Part shown: positions 28,510 through 38,653 of the stretch, in pieces | How the letters are laid out: each line of letters begins with the position of its first letter | How positions within the stretch are numbered: the stretch's first letter is position 1 | From: Gammaproteobacteria bacterium | Lineage (GTDB): Bacteria > Pseudomonadota > Gammaproteobacteria > Berkiellales > Berkiellaceae | Direction of reading: 5' to 3' | NCBI GenBank assembly: GCA_016191245.1 | Contig: JACPOY010000030.1 | Coordinates: 124,001 to 188,000, forward strand | DNA: 64,000 nt | Notes under the pieces: model-generated | Database searches by the model: none | What the model was told of the DNA's origin: nothing | Seen by the model: the letters and a program-made list of their open reading frames with translations, nothing else | Translations under genes and position numbers: made by a program

Positions 28510-29652
28510 ATGATGATATTAGACTATGCAACATTAAAAGTGATTTGGTGGTTTTTTATTTCTTTGCTTTTTCTTTTATTTTTTATTTTTGGTGGTAGAG
28601 ATTTTGGTGTATGTATTCTGTTGCCCTTTTTAGGGAAAACAGATGAAGACAGACGCGTCCTTATCAACAGCATTGGTGCTACTTGGGAAGGCAATCAAGT
28701 ATGGTTTATCACTGCAGGGGGAGCCACTTTTGCAGCTTGGCCAATTGTATATGCTACTGCTTTTTCAGGGTTATATTATGCACTTATATTAGTTCTCTTT
28801 ACTTTAATTTTGCGTCCGCCGGGTATTGATTATCGAAGCAAATTACCGAGCAAACAATGGCGTAGTTTTTGGGATTGGTCATTATTTTTAAGTGGTTTTG
28901 TACCTGCTCTTGTTTTTGGCGTGGGGCTGGGTAATCTATTTTTAGGATTGCCATTTCACTTTGAAGATAATTTAATATCGCGTTACGATGGCAATTTCTT
29001 TCAACTACTCAATCCTTTTGCTGTTTTGTTTGGCTTAAGTGCAGTGACTATTTTGGGCATGCATGGCGGAGTATATTTACAGAAGAAATTACCTTTACCC
29101 TTAGCTGGTAACGTTAAAAAATTCAATGTTGCTTTTGGCTTAGCGTTTATTACCTTATTTTTATTACTTGGTATTTGGATAGCATGGGGTGTAAGCGGGT
29201 TTACAATATTGAGCATTGGAGATCTGCAAAACGGTCTTATCCCTTTAAGTAAAGAAGTCATTGCTGCTCCTAAAGCTTGGCTTACAAACTACAATCAGTA
29301 TCCATACTTATGGGCGTTGCCTGTTGTGACCGTGTTTGCTGTGATTTTTGCAATGATAAGTTCGATGAAAGAGTGGCTTTCCATTAGCATTCTAATGAGC
29401 ACCATTGCTATTACCAGTGCCATATTTACTGCGAATGCAGCAATGTTTCCCTTTATTTTACCTTCTTCTATTCAACCCTCACATAGTGTGACATTGTGGG
29501 ATGCGGTATCTAGTCATCGCACTTTACAATATATGTTTTGGGTAACGATTGTATTTTTACCGATTGTTTTAGCTTATACCTTTTGGGTATTTCGCGTGAT
29601 GAGAGGCAAAATGCAAACCAACGAAACGCTCAGCAAAGCTGAATCTTATTAG
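28510..29652 (+). CDS. cydB: Cytochrome bd ubiquinol oxidase subunit II
   Basis: Second integral subunit of cytochrome bd, 380 residues with eight or nine helices. The N-terminal WWFFISLLFLLFFIFGGRDFGV followed by TWEGNQVWFITAGGATFAAWP is the family signature, and LRPPGIDYRSK lies at the first loop. It sits 9 bases after cydA, with GAGG before the ATG pair at 28510/28513, and cydX begins 8 bases after its stop. With CydA it makes the functional core of the oxidase. Confidence 0.96.
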   Translation: MMILDYATLKVIWWFFISLLFLLFFIFGGRDFGVCILLPFLGKTDEDRRVLINSIGATWEGNQVWFITAGGATFAAWPIVYATAFSGLYYALILVLFTLILRPPGIDYRSKLPSKQWRSFWDWSLFLSGFVPALVFGVGLGNLFLGLPFHFEDNLISRYDGNFFQLLNPFAVLFGLSAVTILGMHGGVYLQKKLPLPLAGNVKKFNVAFGLAFITLFLLLGIWIAWGVSGFTILSIGDLQNGLIPLSKEVIAAPKAWLTNYNQYPYLWALPVVTVFAVIFAMISSMKEWLSISILMSTIAITSAIFTANAAMFPFILPSSIQPSHSVTLWDAVSSHRTLQYMFWVTIVFLPIVLAYTFWVFRVMRGKMQTNETLSKAESY

Positions 29653-29660
29653 GGGGCATT

Positions 29661-29765
29661 ATGTGGTATTTTACCTGGATTTTAGGCGTGCTGTTTGCTT
29701 GTGCTTGCGGTATTATTAATGTCGTCTGGCTTGAACATGAACACTTGTTAGAAGAAGACGAATAA
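29661..29765 (+). CDS. cydX: Cytochrome bd oxidase small subunit CydX, 34 aa
   Basis: A 34-residue frame beginning MWYFTWILGVLFACACGII. The start MWYFxWILG is the hallmark of CydX, the small helix that stabilises the haems of cytochrome bd; the tail LEHEHLLEEDE is acidic, as in relatives. GGGGG lies 4 bases before the ATG, 8 bases after the cydB stop. It is too short for normal gene finders. Confidence 0.95.
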   Translation: MWYFTWILGVLFACACGIINVVWLEHEHLLEEDE

Positions 29766-29782
29766 AACAAGGATGAATTGCT

Positions 29783-30628
29783 ATGTCAACGGATGGTGCA
29801 TCAGTATACGTACACGATAGAGCTTTTGATAAAGAGGATAGAAAAAATCTTTTTATTTATTTTATGCCTGTGGGGGCAAAATTTGAGCCTGAACAAGAAA
29901 TAAAATATAAACAGATAGATTTACCTAGTGCAAAATTAATAGCCTATGCACTAGAAAAAACAAAACGCAATACCGCCAACCTTGCATTTGAAGAATTAGA
30001 TCGAAACTCAGCATTAGAACTTTTATTTTCTGCCTATAGAAATGACAATCTGAAAACTAAACAATTAACTTTGGGCAACCATGTGAGCGTTCGTGAAAAT
30101 ATTGATTCAGGTGATGCGGAAGTAATTTATACAGATTTTTTAAAAATAAAAGTAAAATCACTGTCTATAATAGAGGCTGAACAATTAATTAAAATAATTA
30201 ACTCGGGCAAATTTTCTTCTATTGAAATTGCTATTGAGGAAATTCATGAAGGTAACACGTTAACGTTGTTAGGTGTTATTGGACAAAATCCTTATATTGA
30301 ACATATTGATATCAAAATTCCATTATACAATGTTAATAATATGGACGCATTAAGAGCGTTCTTAGCAAAACCACTTGTGACACCTCATGATGATATTGCT
30401 TCTTTAACCACTTTTATGCAAAGAGTTGCATTGGATTTAAGTGAATTACGTTCTGTAGCACAAACTACTTTTGAGAGTGTAAGACAAACAGGTGGAACAT
30501 TTTTAAATGCTTATGTGGTAGGCCCTACGTTGAGTTTTTTAGCTGAAGAAGAAGAAAATCCGGCTATCAATACAGCATTAGCGCCAGCAGATAGTAACGC
30601 AAGACAAAGTCCAAAACGACCACATTGA
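29783..30628 (+). CDS. Hypothetical protein, 281 aa
   Basis: Family not recognised. It starts 17 bases after cydX with AAGGA 9 bases before the ATG, so it could ride on the cyd transcript, though it does not look respiratory. It is soluble, with no signal peptide, and has alternating strand/helix units in residues 40-190 (such as LPSAKLIAYALEK and IEAEQLIKIINSGKFSSIEIAIEE) that recall leucine-rich-repeat-like or ribonuclease-inhibitor-like modules, without a clear consensus. The C-terminal 40 residues are acidic then basic. It may be another effector-like gene that has landed next to cyd. Confidence 0.65.
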   Translation: MSTDGASVYVHDRAFDKEDRKNLFIYFMPVGAKFEPEQEIKYKQIDLPSAKLIAYALEKTKRNTANLAFEELDRNSALELLFSAYRNDNLKTKQLTLGNHVSVRENIDSGDAEVIYTDFLKIKVKSLSIIEAEQLIKIINSGKFSSIEIAIEEIHEGNTLTLLGVIGQNPYIEHIDIKIPLYNVNNMDALRAFLAKPLVTPHDDIASLTTFMQRVALDLSELRSVAQTTFESVRQTGGTFLNAYVVGPTLSFLAEEEENPAINTALAPADSNARQSPKRPH

Positions 30629-30635
30629 TTAATAT

Positions 30636-31169
30636 TTACCTTATTAGACCAGCTTCTTTTAAAGCGGAAGTTATTCCGAGCGTGCGCATATTATCCATGC
30701 GCTCGGGGTAAATCTTCCCATCAAGATGATCGATTTCATGTTGAATGATGCGAGCTTCAAAACCTTGATAACGTTTTTGAAAGAGTTGTCCCTTTTCATT
30801 TTGTGCTTGCACTTCTAACCACTCATGTCGAGGGACTAATCCCCTTACTTCGGGTAAGCTTAAACAGCCTTCGTATAAATAAACTACATCTTTACTGGCT
30901 TCAATGATTGTTGGATTGACCATTAAGGTCAGAGGGACAGGATCTTGATCAGGATAGCGCGAATTGATTTGAAAGCCATAAACAATCACTCTCAAACTCA
31001 CACCAATTTGAGGTGCCGCCAAGCCAACGCCGTTACGGGCTTTCATGGTGTCAAAAAGCTCAGCAATTAAACTAATGGCGTCATTTGTACCAAACCATTG
31101 GGAGTTTACAGACTTAGCAATTTGGCGAAGCTGGGGTGTGCCGGCAAGAACAATATCTCTAATACTCAT
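30636..31169 (-). CDS. def: Peptide deformylase
   Basis: Metallo-enzyme that removes the formyl group from the N-terminal Met of new proteins. All three motifs are intact: GVGLAAPQ (residues 47-54), EGCLS (100-104, metal ligand Cys102) and HEIDH (144-148). Length 177 is normal. It is the last gene behind the RND pump genes, 12 bases after the permease stop, and is not beside fmt as is usual. That position suggests a second, paralogous deformylase or a chance arrangement. Confidence 0.95.
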   Translation of the reverse strand: MSIRDIVLAGTPQLRQIAKSVNSQWFGTNDAISLIAELFDTMKARNGVGLAAPQIGVSLRVIVYGFQINSRYPDQDPVPLTLMVNPTIIEASKDVVYLYEGCLSLPEVRGLVPRHEWLEVQAQNEKGQLFQKRYQGFEARIIQHEIDHLDGKIYPERMDNMRTLGITSALKEAGLIR

Positions 31170-31181
31170 TTTTGTTCCAAT

Positions 31182-34100
31182 TTATAACTGCACTGGTGCA
31201 GGTTTATGATCTATCTCTTCTGCCTCTTTTTTCTTTTCACATAAGTTGTCCGCTAGCATCATATACATCGCCGGAACGACAAACAAGGTAAACAATGTGC
31301 CAATTGATATGCCTGTGGCAACAACTAAGCCAATGCTGTAACGACTTACAGCACCTGCACCCGAAGCGGTAATTAAAGGTAGAACGCCAAGTACCATAGA
31401 AGCTGTCGTCATCAAAATAGGGCGTAAACGTATAGTGGCGGCGCGTTCTATGGCTTTACGTTTACTCATACCTTCTTCTTGCAAATCATTAGCAAACTGC
31501 ACGATTAAAATACCATGCTTACTAATAAGACCAATCAAAGTAACAAGACCAACTTCAGTATAAATATTGAGACTTGCACCACCAATACCAATACTAATAA
31601 ATATCATGGCGCCACAAATTGACATAGGTACACTGATTAAAACAATCAATGGATCACGAAAGCTTTCAAATAAAGCGGCAAGGGTGAGGAAAATAATAAT
31701 TAATGCAAAGAAAAAGGTTACAACCAAAGCGCTACTTTCTTGCATATATTGACGTGATTGACCCGCTGTATCCATGGTATAGCCATCAGGAAGCATTTCT
31801 TTACCAAGACCGGTGAGATAATCCAAGACTTGTCCCATCGGTACACCTGGAAAAGGTACGCCAGAGATGGTAGAAGAATTAAGTTGCTGAAAATGGTTAA
31901 CCGATTCAGGTACAACAGTTGTTTCTAGAGAGGCAATCGTTGATAGTGGCACTGAAGTTCCTGTGGCAGTGGTAATATAATAATTCAATAGTTGATCGTC
32001 ATTCAGACGTTCAGTTCTCATAATTTGCGGAATGACTTTGTAAGAACGTCCTGCCATGCTAAAAAAGTTGACATAATTTTGGCTTAAGTTGGAAGATAGA
32101 ACATTACCGACATCAGACATGGTTAATCCCAATTCCGAACTTTTATCTCTATCTAAATTTATTGATGTTTGCGCTTTGTCTATTTTAAGATCAGTATCGA
32201 CATAGATAAACATGCCACTTGCGTGGATTTTATCCATCATTGATTGTGTCACTTCGTTCAGTCTGTCATAACTTTCGGTGGTTTGAATTACAAATTGTAC
32301 AGGTAAACCACTGCTTCCAGGTAATGGGGCAGGTTGAAAAACTGCGGTTCGAGCTCCTGAAATTTTATTTAAATCATTTTGCACAATAGGTTGTAATTGA
32401 TCCGCAGTACGTTTACGGTCATCCCAAGGGGTTAACACCATACCAGCAATCCCTGAATTAAGACCTGAAATACCATCTAATTGAAACACATGATCTGTCT
32501 CTGGGAATGTGGCGAAAGTCTCATATATCTGACGTGAAAAGAGCTGAGTTTGTCCAAGACTTGCATTAGGAGCCGTTGTCAATTGTGAAATGATAATCCC
32601 TTGATCTTCTTGAGGTGCCAGTTCTTTTTTAGATACTTCATAAAGAAAATAATTACTAAGGAGTATGAGAGCGGCAAAAACGGCAGTGACTGGTAAATAA
32701 TTTAGTGAATTATGTAGAACATTTTCGTAGCGCGTTTCAAGAGCTGCAAACTTTTTATTGATGTATTCAATAAAACCACCATCGCTATGGTTACTTAATT
32801 TTAGAAATTTTGAACACATCATGGGCGACAGTGTTAATGCTATTACAGCAGAGATCCCTACCGCACCAGCTAAGGTAAAGGCAAACTCGGTGAATAAGGC
32901 TCCTGTTAAACCACCCATAAAGCCAATGGGCACATAGACTGCAATCAGGACCACTGAAATAGCAATAATAGGGTTGGCTAATTCTCTTGCCCCCAACAAT
33001 GCTGCTTGAAGACGCGAAACACCTTCTTCCATATGCCGAAACACGTTTTCAACAACAATGATAGCATCATCAACGACTAGGCCAATAGCAAGAACCAATG
33101 CTAATAAAGTTAATAAGTTGATGGAATATCCCAACACTAACATGATAAAAAATGTTCCGATTAAAGAAAGAGGGATTGCAATGACAGGAATAAGTACCGA
33201 ACGGACAGATCCGAGAAAGAGGAATATGACCACTGTAACGATAATGATGGCTTCTAGTAATGAGCGAATTACTTCTTTAATGGAGCTATTAACAAATTTG
33301 GTGGAGTCATACACTATTTCGCCATTTAAACCCTCAGGTAATTGTTCTTTAATTGCAGGAAATGCCTTACGCACATTATCAATCACGGTTAATAAGTTTG
33401 CAGCTGGTGCGACTTGAATACCAATATAAACCGCTTGTTGGCCATCAAATCCAACGGCTGTATCATAATTTTCAGAACCCATAGTGACATTGCCTAGATC
33501 ACTTAATCGAACAAAGGCGCCATTTTCTGATTTAATAATAAGGTTACGAAATTCTTCAACAGTATGTAGACCGGTGTCCGCGATAAGATTAACTGTCACC
33601 ATTTGTCCGTCAGTACGTCCTGCGGCTGAGATAAAATCATTCGCTGCTAAAGCAGCAGTAACATCTGCACCAGTAACGTTGTAAGAAGACATCTTTTCTG
33701 GATCAAGCCAAGCACGTAGCGCAAAAGTTCGTTGACCTAAAATTTCAGCATTTTGTACGCCATCTAGGGCTTGTAATTTTGGTTGCACCACACGTACGAG
33801 ATAATCGGTAATTTTATTGCTTGAGAGTACATCACTGTTAAATCCAATATACATGGCATCAATAGTTTGCCCAATCGAAACGGTTAGTGTTGGCACTTGC
33901 GCTTCTTGGGGCAATAAATTCAATACAGCATTGACCTTTGTATTGATTTCAGTCATTGCTTTATCTGGATCATAATTTAGTTTTAAAGTAGCTTGAATGG
34001 AACTCGACCCTAAGGTACTTGTAGAAGTGAGGTAGTCAATACCATCAGCTTGAGCAATAGAGTTTTCAAGAGGGGTTGTGATAAAACCTGCTATCAATGC

Positions 34101-34268
34101 TGGATCTGCTCCGGTATAAACTGTAGAGACAGTAATTACAGCATTTTGAGTAAATGGAAATTGTCGAATGGGTAAGAGTCCCATCGCACGAAGTCCAAGC
34201 ACTAAGATCATTAAACTCACAACAGTGGCGAGTACGGGACGGCGAATAAAGAGATCTGTAAATTGCAT
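31182..34268 (-). CDS. RND multidrug efflux permease (AcrB/MexF-like, HAE-1)
   Basis: Inner-membrane proton-driven pump, 1028 residues, the full family length. It starts MQFTDLFIRRPVLATVVSLMILVLG, and has the two-fold repeat of twelve helices with two large periplasmic domains. Conserved elements include GADPALIAGFITTPLE, the transmembrane proton-relay region LALVLAIGLVVDDAIIVVENV with its Asp-Asp pair, LSPMMCS, and ASMVLGVLPLITASGAGAVSRYSIG. Substrate range cannot be told. It lies 14 bases downstream of its membrane-fusion partner and 12 bases upstream of def, one operon. AAGGA precedes the ATG. Confidence 0.95.
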   Translation of the reverse strand: MQFTDLFIRRPVLATVVSLMILVLGLRAMGLLPIRQFPFTQNAVITVSTVYTGADPALIAGFITTPLENSIAQADGIDYLTSTSTLGSSSIQATLKLNYDPDKAMTEINTKVNAVLNLLPQEAQVPTLTVSIGQTIDAMYIGFNSDVLSSNKITDYLVRVVQPKLQALDGVQNAEILGQRTFALRAWLDPEKMSSYNVTGADVTAALAANDFISAAGRTDGQMVTVNLIADTGLHTVEEFRNLIIKSENGAFVRLSDLGNVTMGSENYDTAVGFDGQQAVYIGIQVAPAANLLTVIDNVRKAFPAIKEQLPEGLNGEIVYDSTKFVNSSIKEVIRSLLEAIIIVTVVIFLFLGSVRSVLIPVIAIPLSLIGTFFIMLVLGYSINLLTLLALVLAIGLVVDDAIIVVENVFRHMEEGVSRLQAALLGARELANPIIAISVVLIAVYVPIGFMGGLTGALFTEFAFTLAGAVGISAVIALTLSPMMCSKFLKLSNHSDGGFIEYINKKFAALETRYENVLHNSLNYLPVTAVFAALILLSNYFLYEVSKKELAPQEDQGIIISQLTTAPNASLGQTQLFSRQIYETFATFPETDHVFQLDGISGLNSGIAGMVLTPWDDRKRTADQLQPIVQNDLNKISGARTAVFQPAPLPGSSGLPVQFVIQTTESYDRLNEVTQSMMDKIHASGMFIYVDTDLKIDKAQTSINLDRDKSSELGLTMSDVGNVLSSNLSQNYVNFFSMAGRSYKVIPQIMRTERLNDDQLLNYYITTATGTSVPLSTIASLETTVVPESVNHFQQLNSSTISGVPFPGVPMGQVLDYLTGLGKEMLPDGYTMDTAGQSRQYMQESSALVVTFFFALIIIFLTLAALFESFRDPLIVLISVPMSICGAMIFISIGIGGASLNIYTEVGLVTLIGLISKHGILIVQFANDLQEEGMSKRKAIERAATIRLRPILMTTASMVLGVLPLITASGAGAVSRYSIGLVVATGISIGTLFTLFVVPAMYMMLADNLCEKKKEAEEIDHKPAPVQL

Positions 34269-34282
34269 ACATCAGTCCTTGC

Positions 34283-35461
34283 TTACTCGTCTACTATTTG
34301 TGGTGAGGGATTATTGCTAGGAACAACTTTATTATTAATGATGACGGTGCTGCCATTTTTTAATTTTAATTGCCCGCTAGTTACAACAATATCACCTTCA
34401 TTAATACCTTTTAAAACGGCTACTTGATCGCCACGTGATTCTCCAACAGTAACGAAAGTTTGGTGTGCAATTAATGTTGGCGCACTATCTTTGTCTTTAT
34501 TTTTCTTTTTATCCTTCTGTTTTTTCTTATCTTTGTCATCACTTTCAGTTTTCTCTTTAACGATGTAGGCAATTTCCCCATAAGGATTGTAGCTAATCGC
34601 GGTTTGAGGAAGAGTCAGATAGGAGATGGGTTTTCCTGTTTCAATTTCAACTGAAGCGAACATGCCTGGTAAAAGCTGATGCTTAGGGTTGTTAACGGTT
34701 GCCTCGACTTGGATATTACGTGTGGCAACATCAATAAGAGGACTAATCGTTGAAATTTTACCTGTAAATTTTTGGCCAGAAAATGAATCACAAGTTAAAA
34801 TAATGTTTTGTCCTTTAGAAATTTGTTTGAGAGCTTGTTGAGGTAAATAAAAATCAACATAAATAGGATCAAGGGTTTGTAAGGTAACAATTTTATCGCC
34901 GGGATTTAAATACTGACCCGGATTAACATATGAAATGCCAAGTCGACCACTAAAAGGAGCTAAGATGATTTTTTTAGCTACTACAGCTTTTTGTTGATTA
35001 ACTTGAGCGACAGCGCCTTTTAAAGTTGCTTCATCATTATCAAGCGTCTGTTTACTGATTGCTTGAACGTCATATTGAGCTTTATCACGGTCATAAGTAA
35101 TTTTTGCAATGTCAGCAGCGGCTTTTAAAGATACTAATTGCGCAACTTCTGCATCGTCATTAAGTTTTACAAGTAATTCACCTTCTTTTACATTTGTACC
35201 AGCAGTAAATTGAATGGTACGAACAAGTCCTGCAATTTCTGTTGTGACATTCACACCTTTAATAGCACGTAAGCTTCCGGATGCTTTTAGTTTTGGCTGC
35301 CAGGAGAGATTTTTGGCTTCAATGGTTGTAACGGTAACAGGTGGCACACCACCTGCTGTCATATATTTTTTCATCATATATGATTTAAATGCGGTATACC
35401 CAAAGATTAAGCCAAATAATATGCCGACACCAATCAGCATGTATATCATTCTTTTAGTCAT
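34283..35461 (-). CDS. RND efflux periplasmic adaptor (membrane fusion protein)
   Basis: A 392-residue periplasmic link between the pump and the outer membrane channel. An N-terminal membrane anchor (MIYMLIGVGILFGLIFGY) is followed by the first half of the barrel-sandwich domain (GLVRTIQFTAGTNVKEGELLVKL), a short hairpin, then the second half (IILAPFSGRLGISYVNPGQYLNPGD) and the beta barrel. A run of about 25 residues in the distal domain is nearly all Lys and Asp (DDKDKKKQKDKKKNKDKD), an unusual insertion. The ATG at 35461 overlaps the stop of the preceding OMF gene by 8 bases, with GGAG 9 bases upstream; a longer form from 35503 is unlikely. Confidence 0.93.
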   Translation of the reverse strand: MTKRMIYMLIGVGILFGLIFGYTAFKSYMMKKYMTAGGVPPVTVTTIEAKNLSWQPKLKASGSLRAIKGVNVTTEIAGLVRTIQFTAGTNVKEGELLVKLNDDAEVAQLVSLKAAADIAKITYDRDKAQYDVQAISKQTLDNDEATLKGAVAQVNQQKAVVAKKIILAPFSGRLGISYVNPGQYLNPGDKIVTLQTLDPIYVDFYLPQQALKQISKGQNIILTCDSFSGQKFTGKISTISPLIDVATRNIQVEATVNNPKHQLLPGMFASVEIETGKPISYLTLPQTAISYNPYGEIAYIVKEKTESDDKDKKKQKDKKKNKDKDSAPTLIAHQTFVTVGESRGDQVAVLKGINEGDIVVTSGQLKLKNGSTVIINNKVVPSNNPSPQIVDE

Positions 35462-37004
35462 TTGGAATATCTCCATTTGAAGCAAGTTGCCACCAACCGC
35501 CACCCAAAGCTTGAAATAAAGCTGCAGTATCTGTGTACCTTGCAGCTTGTGCTTGAATACGACTTACTAAAGCTGAGTTGTATTGACGTTCGGCATTTAA
35601 TAAAGAGAGATAAGTTACCGCACCCAATTTATATTGTTTTATTGTAAGATCATATAATCTTTTTGCGGCATCTAAATTTTCAGTTTGTGCAGCTAAGGCT
35701 TTGGCATCTAATTCAATTGCTTTAAGCGCATCGGCAACATTTTGAAAAGCAGTGATAACAGTTTGTTTGTATTGCGCATAGGATTGATCATAGGCGGCAA
35801 TAGCAGCACGACGTTGAGCTAATAATGCGCCACCATGAAAGACCGGTTGTAATATTTGACCCGCGATACTCCAGATATTTGTGCTTGCATCAAATAAATC
35901 ACCAATTTGATTTGCTTGCCAACCATAATAGCCATTTAAAGTCACTTTAGGTAATAAATTAGCTGTTGCAACACCAATTTCAGCACTGGCTTGTCTAAGT
36001 AACGCCTCTGAGGCACGAATATCAGGACGTTGTTGCACCAACGAAGATGGCAAAGTTACAGGTAATTCTCTTGGTAATTGTAATTCATTTAAATCAATGC
36101 AGGGGATATCGGCTTGTGATGGTATTTCACCGATGAGCGCAGCCAAACTATGCCTGGTTTGCGCAAGACTTTTTTCAAGTGGTGATAGCGCAGTTTTTGA
36201 TTGAGCTAATTGTGATTCTTGCGTTAATACGTCTGTTAGCGCAATCGCACCCAATTCATTTTGCTTTTTTGTGATCTTTAAAAGATCTTCTTCAAGTTTG
36301 ATTATTTCCCGTGTTGCTTTGATTTGGGCACTCAATGAGGCTTCTGTGATGGCAGTGGTCACAATATTAGCAGCAAGTGAGAGGTATGTGCCTTCCAACT
36401 GGTATCGTTGATAATTCACTTGTGCACAGAGCGCTTCAAGTTCACGTCGATTACCACCAAGAATATCAAGCGTATATGAGACGTTCACTTGTGTATTAAA
36501 TAAATTGAATATCTGGGTTGGCGAATTGGTACTACCAATATATGTGCCTAAACCTGCACCTGTACCAACACCTGTACCAAGACCTATACCAGTACTTGCC
36601 CCTGATATTTGTCGTCTTTGTGCCCCAAGTTGTAAATCAACAGCAGGGTAGAGATAGTTTCCAACTTGTGCACGAAAGTTTTCTTGTGATTGTCTAAGTG
36701 CTGCACTTGCGGCCTCAATATTTGGGCTATGGGCAAAACCCTTGATGATTAATTGATTAAGGGAACTTGAATGAAACAGCATCCACCATGCATCAGGAAT
36801 GGCACGCGAAGTTATTAAATATTGGGCATTACCACCGTCACCTTTACTACTGACTGTTTTTTCAGGTTGTGGATCTTCTGTAAAGGTTAGCGTTTGCGGG
36901 GCTTGGGGGGGGGTGAAGTTGGGTCCCACAGTGCAACTTGCCATGGATAGACATAGCCCAAGCAGACTGAAGATTTTAAAATAAGCCATCCTTGGCATTA
37001 TCAT
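35454..37004 (-). CDS. RND efflux outer membrane lipoprotein (NodT/OprM family)
   Basis: TolC-like outer membrane channel, 516 residues. A lipoprotein signal peptide with lipobox LSMASC (Cys about residue 24) is followed by VGPNFTPPQAP, the usual opening of the NodT family. Two OEP repeats follow, with typical stretches LVQQRPDIRASEALLRQASAEIG and LYDLTIKQYKLGAVTYLSLLNAERQ. A Gly-rich GIGLGTGVGTGAGLGTYIG stretch (about residue 140) is probably a surface loop. It is the first gene of the pump operon, which carries all three parts of the efflux system in the order channel, adaptor, permease, then def. No regulator gene lies next to it. Confidence 0.94.
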   Translation of the reverse strand: MIMPRMAYFKIFSLLGLCLSMASCTVGPNFTPPQAPQTLTFTEDPQPEKTVSSKGDGGNAQYLITSRAIPDAWWMLFHSSSLNQLIIKGFAHSPNIEAASAALRQSQENFRAQVGNYLYPAVDLQLGAQRRQISGASTGIGLGTGVGTGAGLGTYIGSTNSPTQIFNLFNTQVNVSYTLDILGGNRRELEALCAQVNYQRYQLEGTYLSLAANIVTTAITEASLSAQIKATREIIKLEEDLLKITKKQNELGAIALTDVLTQESQLAQSKTALSPLEKSLAQTRHSLAALIGEIPSQADIPCIDLNELQLPRELPVTLPSSLVQQRPDIRASEALLRQASAEIGVATANLLPKVTLNGYYGWQANQIGDLFDASTNIWSIAGQILQPVFHGGALLAQRRAAIAAYDQSYAQYKQTVITAFQNVADALKAIELDAKALAAQTENLDAAKRLYDLTIKQYKLGAVTYLSLLNAERQYNSALVSRIQAQAARYTDTAALFQALGGGWWQLASNGDIPND

Positions 37005-37343
37005 CTCTCGTTTGAGGTTATATATTAAGGAATATTTGTTTAAGTATAGGATTGATTAGGATTTTCATGTCAATGTAGTCATCGCTCTGTGAGCATTAGA
37101 CCATATATCGTTGAATTTTCAGCTTTTATCGCTAATCCCAGTCAATTTGTTTACATAACTAACATTTTTTTTTATGCTTGAGTTCAGGCATTAAACTTGA
37201 TATGTTAAAAATCATGAAAATAAAGTTCACACTCTTACAAAGCCTTTCCCTTCCGCTGCGCAGCTGCGGCTGCTAATTTATACCCATTCAAATGATGCAA
37301 CTTTTAACTTATTATCAGACTTAATAGGATTGAGGCGAATGTT
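37005..37343. other. Intergenic region of 339 bases, divergent promoters
   Basis: It separates the efflux operon (minus) from the MFS gene (plus), so it should hold both promoters. I see no gene with a ribosome site. A T9 tract lies at 37168-37176 and a GC-rich patch with self-complementary GCAGC/GCTGC arms lies at 37257-37274, out of keeping with the AT-rich flanks; it may be a small hairpin. Confidence 0.4.
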
Positions 37344-38600
37344 ATGCAGCAACATAAAAATATAATTTCAGTTTGGTTAATGTGGTCTTTGGCATCCTTT
37401 TTCTATGCCTATCAATACATCCTTCGAGTCTTACCCAATATTATGATGTCCGACATTTTAGAGAAGTTTCAAATTGATGCTTCCTTATTCGGTCAATATT
37501 CTGGCCTTTACTATATAGGCTATGCTGGAATGCATATTCCTGTTGGGATCTTATTAGATAAATACGGTCCAAAATGGATATTGCCTTTATGCATGATTCT
37601 TACCGTCATTGGTTTAATGCCATTGCTTTACGCTGAACATTGGATTTATCCAGGAATTGGTCGCTTATTAATTGGTATGGGATCTTCTGCAGCCATTTTA
37701 GGTGTTTTTAAAATTATCAGAATGTCATTTCCAGAAGATAAATTTACATTTATTCTTGGGTGTTCTGTCACCATTGGATTGCTTGGCGCGATTTATGGTG
37801 GGCAACCTGTCAATTATTTAATGCATACTTTTGGTTCAGAAATCGTTCTTCAATTTATCATTTTGCTTGGTATTTTGCTTGCTATCGCAACTTTTTTTGC
37901 GGTACCTAAACAAACAACAAACCGTGCTTCGCAAGGTTGGGTGGCCAGCGTAAAAGAAGTATTAACAAACCCTCAAATTATTTTTGTTTGTTTATTTGCA
38001 GGCTTTATGGTCGGCCCCTTAGAAGGGTTTGCCGATGTTTGGGGTAAGGAATACCTCAAATCCGTTTATAAATTAAATGAAAATGTTGCAGCTTCTTTAC
38101 CATCACTTATTTTTTTAGGGATGTGTTTTGGCTCTCCCATCTTGAGTTGGATCACGGAAAAAACGAAAGCTTATTTTGGGTTTATTATCTTAAGTGGCGT
38201 GGTAATGAGCCTTTCATTTTTCTTGTTGTTAACTGGTCAACTTCCCGTTAGCCTTTTAACAGTAATGTTTATTATTGTTGGCGTTTTTTGTGCCTACCAA
38301 ATATTGGCAATTTATAAAGCCAGTACCTATGGTGGCGAGCAATTAGTGGGTTTAACAACAGCTTGCGCTAACATGATTATCATGACATTTGGATATGTAT
38401 TTCATAGTGTGATTGGTCAAATCATGTCTCATCTTTGGGACGGTACCATGGTGCAAGATGTGCCAGCTTATGATGCTCATGCATATACCTTAGCATTGAT
38501 GGTGATCCCTATTGGCTTAATGATGGGTGTTTTTGGCTTCATATGGTTAGCGATATCGAAGAAGGGATCCACTTTTACTGTGCAAAGCAGAATGATGTAA
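37344..38600 (+). CDS. MFS transporter
   Basis: A 418-residue major facilitator superfamily permease with twelve hydrophobic segments. The loop 2-3 motif is present as GILLDKYGPKW (the G-x3-D-R/K-x-G-x-K pattern), and the N-terminal WSLASFFYAYQYILRVLPNIM resembles the MFS proteins of Legionella that form a large local family, some of which transport amino acids or nucleosides. Substrate unknown. GAGG lies 8 bases before the ATG. Confidence 0.9.
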   Translation: MQQHKNIISVWLMWSLASFFYAYQYILRVLPNIMMSDILEKFQIDASLFGQYSGLYYIGYAGMHIPVGILLDKYGPKWILPLCMILTVIGLMPLLYAEHWIYPGIGRLLIGMGSSAAILGVFKIIRMSFPEDKFTFILGCSVTIGLLGAIYGGQPVNYLMHTFGSEIVLQFIILLGILLAIATFFAVPKQTTNRASQGWVASVKEVLTNPQIIFVCLFAGFMVGPLEGFADVWGKEYLKSVYKLNENVAASLPSLIFLGMCFGSPILSWITEKTKAYFGFIILSGVVMSLSFFLLLTGQLPVSLLTVMFIIVGVFCAYQILAIYKASTYGGEQLVGLTTACANMIIMTFGYVFHSVIGQIMSHLWDGTMVQDVPAYDAHAYTLALMVIPIGLMMGVFGFIWLAISKKGSTFTVQSRMM

Positions 38601-38653
38601 TTGAAAAATAAACAGTATTTATTCTTTTAACTTTTGAATATACAGTAGAGGGT

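Noticed and set aside
37203..37277. 24-codon plus-strand frame before the MFS gene
   Set aside because: No ribosome site and no family likeness; the codons run through a GC-rich hairpin.
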